Shown here: positions 6,573 to 9,027 of the stretch, piece after piece
How positions within the stretch are numbered: position 1 is the stretch's first letter
How the letters are laid out: every line of letters begins with the position of its first letter
Origin: an uncultured Adlercreutzia sp.
GTDB taxonomy: Bacteria > Actinomycetota > Coriobacteriia > Coriobacteriales > Eggerthellaceae
Assembly: GCA_902478715.1 (NCBI GenBank)
Contig: CABSMC010000090.1
Span: forward strand, 1 to 9,027
Direction: 5' to 3'
Length of the DNA stretch: 9,027 bases
Notes under the pieces: model-generated
What the model was told of the DNA's origin: nothing
The model's database searches: none
The model's input: the letters and a program-made list of their open reading frames with translations, nothing else
Made by a program: the position numbers and the translations under genes

Positions 6573-6670
6573 AACGCGCTTTTGAGGCTCTCGCAAGATG
6601 CAGCCTCTATCTGGCATTTCTCCTCATTTTCCCAGGTCGCATTCAGTGCCGCGAAGGCGCGTTTTAGGCA
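6566..6670 (+). repeat. 105-base imperfect inverted-repeat element / RNA hairpin
   Basis: The left arm 6566-6588 pairs with the right arm 6648-6670: of 23 positions, 19 are Watson-Crick, 3 are U-G wobbles on the plus strand and 1 is mismatched. An 11-base core (CTAAAACGCGC, 6569-6579, against 6657-6667) is perfect. The 59-base loop holds a second small hairpin, ATGCAG against CTGGCAT (6598-6617) with one bulge. On the minus strand the three wobbles become A-C mismatches, so a plus-strand RNA would fold better. It could be a non-coding or structured RNA, a terminator-like element, or a miniature inverted-repeat element. Pairing was read by hand; function is unknown. Confidence 0.5.
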
Positions 6671-6726
6671 TTTATCGGCTCGTAGTCTTCGATGCCCAAG
6701 GAGCGCAGGCGGCCAAGGGGAGCCGC

Positions 6727-6754
6727 TTCCGTCCACTACGCGCAGCGGACGGAG
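6727..6754 (-). terminator. Hairpin downstream of the aldo/keto reductase gene
   Basis: Seven-base perfect arms TCCGTCC (6728-6734) and GGACGGA (6747-6753), with one flanking G-U pair and a 12-base loop, begin about 37 bases past the reductase stop codon. There is no T-run after it on the minus strand, so it is at best a weak or factor-assisted terminator. Confidence 0.3.
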
Positions 6755-6790
6755 CAGCAGAGCCTCTAGGTCGAGGGACGCCGAGCGCGC

Positions 6791-7936
6791 CTAGCAGCCG
6801 AACAGCTTCTCGGCGGCCTCCATGCGCTCGATGATGGGCACGTTGAAGGGGCAGCGGGGCTCGCAGTCGCCGCAGGCGATGCAGGCGCCGGCCGTGACGT
6901 CCATGGCCTTGTAGTGGGCCGCCACCGAGGCGGGCACCTCGCCCGCCATCTCGGCCAAGTCGGCGAACTTGTTGGAAAGTGCGATGTTGATGCCCACGGT
7001 GCACGGCGCGCAGTGGCCGCAGTAGGTGCACTGGCCCATGTAGGCGTGCTTGGGCGCCCCGGCCAGCACGCTCGCGTAGTCGCGCTCGGCTGCGGTGGCG
7101 CCCTCGTAGGCCAGGGCCTCTTCCAACTGCTCCACGGTTTCCACGCCCACCATGACGCTCGCCACCGCCGGGCGGGTCAGCGCGTAGTGGATGCACTGCA
7201 CCGGCGTGAGCGCCACCCCGAAGGGCGACGCCTCGGCGGAGAGCAGGCGGCCGCCCGCGTAGCCCTTCATCACCGTGAGGGCCACGTCCTTCTCCTCGGC
7301 GCGGGCGTACAGGCGGGCACGCATGGGCTCGATGCCGTCGCCGGCCACGTTCTCGTAGTCGCCGAACAGATCTTCCAGGTCCTCGGAGGCCGGCATCATG
7401 TCGAAGGCCGGGTTCAGCGAGAACATGATGGCCTCGATCTCCGGCTCATCGCAGGCCAGAAGTGCCACCTCGGGGTTGTGGGTGGAAAGGCCGATGTGCC
7501 CGATCTTGCCCGCAGCCAAAAGCTCGCACACGTATTCGATGAAGGGGCCCTCCATGATGGCGCGGAACTCGTCGCAGCTGTCCACGTAGTGGATCATGCC
7601 CAGTTCCACGTGATCGGTGCGCAGACGCGCCAGCAAGTCCTCGAAGGCCGGGCGCACGCGGTCCAGCTCGCGGGTGCGCACGTACTGGCCGTCCTGCCAG
7701 GTGCTACCGATGTGACCCTGGATGATCCACTGGTCGCGCGTCGGCTCTAACGCCTCGCCGAGCGCCGAGCGCACCGCCGGATCGCTCATCCAGCAGTCCA
7801 CGATGTTCATGCCAGCCGCGGCGCCCCGGGCAGCCATGGCGTTCACCTCGGCCTGCTCCATCTTGCCGATCCACTCGGCCCCGAACCCGATAACACTCGC
7901 CTCCAGGCCCGTGCGGCCCAATTTCCGATACTCCAT
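6791..7936 (-). CDS. Aldo/keto reductase with C-terminal two-[4Fe-4S] ferredoxin domain
   Basis: A 381-residue fusion. Residues 1-290 form an aldo/keto reductase TIM barrel starting MEYRKLGRTGLEASVIGFG; residues 300-370 are ferredoxin-like, with CTYCGHCAPC (C303, C306, C309, C312) followed by GINI, and CIACGDCEPRCP (C352, C355, C358, C362), enough for two [4Fe-4S] clusters. Such fusions are common in strict anaerobes and suggest electron transfer from ferredoxin or a cofactor rather than simple NADPH use. Of the usual Asp-Tyr-Lys-His tetrad, D47 (NIVDCW) and H116 (GMIHYVD) are visible. The tyrosine region reads MSDPAVRSALG and the lysine strand reads WIIQGHIGS, so Tyr and Lys appear to be absent. 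The substrate is unknown. The ATG at 7936 follows AGAGGA with 6 bases spacing; a longer in-frame start at 7993 has no such site. It is divergent from adenine deaminase. Confidence 0.92.
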   Translation of the reverse strand: MEYRKLGRTGLEASVIGFGAEWIGKMEQAEVNAMAARGAAAGMNIVDCWMSDPAVRSALGEALEPTRDQWIIQGHIGSTWQDGQYVRTRELDRVRPAFEDLLARLRTDHVELGMIHYVDSCDEFRAIMEGPFIEYVCELLAAGKIGHIGLSTHNPEVALLACDEPEIEAIMFSLNPAFDMMPASEDLEDLFGDYENVAGDGIEPMRARLYARAEEKDVALTVMKGYAGGRLLSAEASPFGVALTPVQCIHYALTRPAVASVMVGVETVEQLEEALAYEGATAAERDYASVLAGAPKHAYMGQCTYCGHCAPCTVGINIALSNKFADLAEMAGEVPASVAAHYKAMDVTAGACIACGDCEPRCPFNVPIIERMEAAEKLFGC

Positions 7937-8147
7937 GGCGCGTCCTCTCTTCTTCGCAAACCCTATGCTGCCGCGACGTTCTTCTTCGATCATCTTGCCT
8001 TATCGCGACCTTCTCATTCCCCGCTTCCCCCATTAAAGCATTTAGAGCTAACTCCGAGGAAAGGGAACTCTGTGAAGCCCTTCTGCATTCTCGGCCATTG
8101 GCACCTTCTCGGAAGACGACGGGCGTACACTGGCGCCATCAGGCCGG

Positions 8148-8159
8148 CTGCGGCCGCAG
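8148..8159. promoter_or_regulatory. Perfect 12-base palindrome upstream of adenine deaminase
   Basis: CTGCGGCCGCAG is fully self-complementary and lies 88 bases before the deaminase start codon. It could be an operator, but GC-rich palindromes of this size can occur by chance in such DNA. Confidence 0.3.
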
Positions 8160-8170
8160 GCAGGCATTTC

Positions 8171-8190
8171 GGCCGCTCATCTGGCCGCTC
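8171..8190 (+). repeat. Direct repeat GGCCGCTC upstream of adenine deaminase
   Basis: GGCCGCTC occurs at 8171-8178 and 8183-8190, a 12-base period. A second pair, ACGCCGAC at 8195-8202 and 8211-8218, follows. These are short direct repeats of unknown meaning in the leader region. Confidence 0.35.
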
Positions 8191-8246
8191 GCCTACGCCG
8201 ACGCCCGCGCACGCCGACCATTCATCTAGCGCTGAAGGAGGCGCCC

Positions 8247-9027
8247 ATGCTGAACCATTTCTGCAAGAAACCGCTTTGGGAGTGCACACAAACCCTGGCC
8301 GCCGTGGCCCAGGGACGCCAACCCGCCGACACGGTGATCGCGGGCGCGCGGCTCGTGAACGTGTGCACGGCCGAAGTGCAAGACGACATCGACGTGGCCA
8401 TCGCGGAGGGCCGCATCGCCTATGTGGGGCAAAGCGCCGCCCATTGCATCGGCGAGGACACCCGCGTCATCGACGCCGCCGGCCAGGTAATTGCCCCGGG
8501 CTTTCTAGACGGGCACATCCACGTGGAGTCCTCCATGATCGGCGCCGGCGAGTACGCCCGGGCCGTTATCCCCCACGGCACGGTGGGCATTTACTGGGAC
8601 CCCCACGAGGTGTGCAATGTGCTCGGTCTTGAAGGGGTGCAGGTGATGATGGAGGACGCTGCGCGCACGCCGCTGAAGGCCATGGTGACCACACCTTCCT
8701 GTGTGCCGGCCGTGCCCGGCTTCGAGGACACGGGCGCTGCCGTCGGCCCCGCCGAGATCGCCGATTCCATGACCTGGGACGGCGTGGTGGGCCTCGGCGA
8801 GATGATGAACTTCCCCGGCGTGCTGGCGGGCACCGATCACGCCCACGGCGAAGTGGCCGCCACCCTCGCCGCCGACAAGGTGGTCACGGGCCACTACTCC
8901 ATCCCCGAGACCGACCAGGGGCTGAACGCCTACGTCGCCAGCGGCGTGCGCTGCTGCCACGAGTCGACCCGCGCCGAGGACGCGCTGGCCAAGATGCGCC
9001 TCGGGCAGTACGCGCAGCTGCGCTACG
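8247..9027 (+). CDS. ade: Adenine deaminase (C-terminal part beyond the window)
   Basis: Amidohydrolase that converts adenine to hypoxanthine and ammonia, a cytoplasmic purine salvage/catabolic step. 260 codons are visible, somewhat less than half of the usual ~590-residue enzyme, and the frame is open at the right edge. Diagnostic segments: PGFLDGHIHVESSM (84-97), giving the metal-binding pair H90/H92; YARAVIPHGTVGIYWDPHEV, with further conserved His and Asp; TPLKAMVTTPSCVPAVPGFE; and GLGEMMNFPGV, followed by TGHYS and CCHEST, each with family-conserved polar residues. Conservation is high throughout and no key residue seems lost in the visible part. The ATG at 8247 has AAGGAGG 5 bases upstream. 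It is divergent from the reductase gene; no operon partner is visible on its left. Confidence 0.96.
   Translation, partial: MLNHFCKKPLWECTQTLAAVAQGRQPADTVIAGARLVNVCTAEVQDDIDVAIAEGRIAYVGQSAAHCIGEDTRVIDAAGQVIAPGFLDGHIHVESSMIGAGEYARAVIPHGTVGIYWDPHEVCNVLGLEGVQVMMEDAARTPLKAMVTTPSCVPAVPGFEDTGAAVGPAEIADSMTWDGVVGLGEMMNFPGVLAGTDHAHGEVAATLAADKVVTGHYSIPETDQGLNAYVASGVRCCHESTRAEDALAKMRLGQYAQLRY

Larger units (their letters stand above)
6167..6790. other. 624-base stretch without an intact gene
   Basis: It lies between the starts/ends of two minus-strand genes. From the left: the leader and probable promoter of the DJ-1-family gene (6167-6260); about 170 bases where I see nothing supportable (6260-6428); a probable gene remnant on the plus strand (6429-6572); a 105-base inverted-repeat element (6566-6670); and a hairpin downstream of the reductase gene (6727-6754). 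This size is unusual in so compact a region and suggests gene decay. Confidence 0.55.
7937..8246. other. Divergent gap between the reductase and adenine deaminase genes
   Basis: 310 bases with no supportable gene. The reductase-proximal part (about 8025-8065) is locally A+T-richer and likely holds its promoter, though no clean -35/-10 pair was found. The deaminase-proximal part is very GC-rich with short repeats and a 12-base palindrome. I looked for purine riboswitch features upstream of the deaminase and saw none. Confidence 0.5.

Noticed and set aside
6664..6735. Short minus-strand peptide ending LGIEDYEPINA, downstream of the reductase
   Set aside because: The ending looks natural, but the frame is only 23 codons after a stop, has no start codon or ribosome binding site, and is out of frame with the reductase. 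It may be a remnant, but this is too little to call.
6914..7750. Plus-strand frame of 278 codons opposite the aldo/keto reductase
   Set aside because: Antisense to a gene with iron-sulfur and barrel motifs. The translation is His/Gly/Val-rich without any recognisable domain.
7937..7993. Longer N-terminus for the aldo/keto reductase
   Set aside because: The extra 19 residues are charged and precede the standard AKR start MEYRKLGRTG, and AGAGGA sits properly before the ATG at 7936.
8037..8246. Purine riboswitch upstream of adenine deaminase
   Set aside because: None of the conserved A/T-rich three-way junction elements of the purine aptamer can be found, and the region is mostly GC-rich repeats.

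Overview
The window is GC-rich and densely coding, with strong AAGGAGG-type ribosome binding sites and short gene gaps. Together with an aldo/keto reductase carrying a C-terminal ferredoxin domain, an adenine deaminase and a GH2/galactokinase pair, it looks like an anaerobic high-GC actinobacterium, most likely a gut Coriobacteriia (Eggerthellaceae or relatives). That assignment is inference from gene families and base composition; there is no marker gene here.

Layout. (1) 1-3321, minus strand: a two-gene unit of a cytoplasmic family 2 glycoside hydrolase followed by galactokinase. Their reading frames overlap by 26 bases and galK has its own strong ribosome binding site inside the end of the hydrolase gene. 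They would release galactose (or a related sugar) from an imported glycoside and phosphorylate it. galK runs off the left edge. A GC-rich hairpin made of two copies of CGGGCCCG sits just before the hydrolase ribosome binding site. (2) 3546-5608: a TetR-family regulator (minus) faces away from a membrane-anchored endonuclease/exonuclease/phosphatase-fold hydrolase (plus). The 320-base gap between them is AT-richer than its surroundings and holds two operator-like inverted repeats. (3) 5612-6166, minus: a DJ-1/PfpI-family protein, tail-to-tail with the hydrolase and only 3 bases from it. (4) 6167-6790: a 624-base stretch with no intact gene. It holds a probable gene remnant and a 105-base imperfect inverted-repeat element whose mismatches are mostly G-U compatible on the plus strand. 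(5) 6791-7936, minus: an aldo/keto reductase-ferredoxin fusion that lacks some canonical catalytic residues. (6) 8247 to the right edge, plus: adenine deaminase, divergent from the reductase.

The genes are mostly recognisable metabolic and regulatory families, and I see no clear multi-gene novel system. The items most worth following are the 6566-6670 structured repeat beside the gene remnant, the reductase with the altered active site, the TetR/hydrolase pair with its candidate operators, and the low-complexity inserts shared by the hydrolase and the galactokinase. I see no tRNA, rRNA, CRISPR array, transposase or phage gene.
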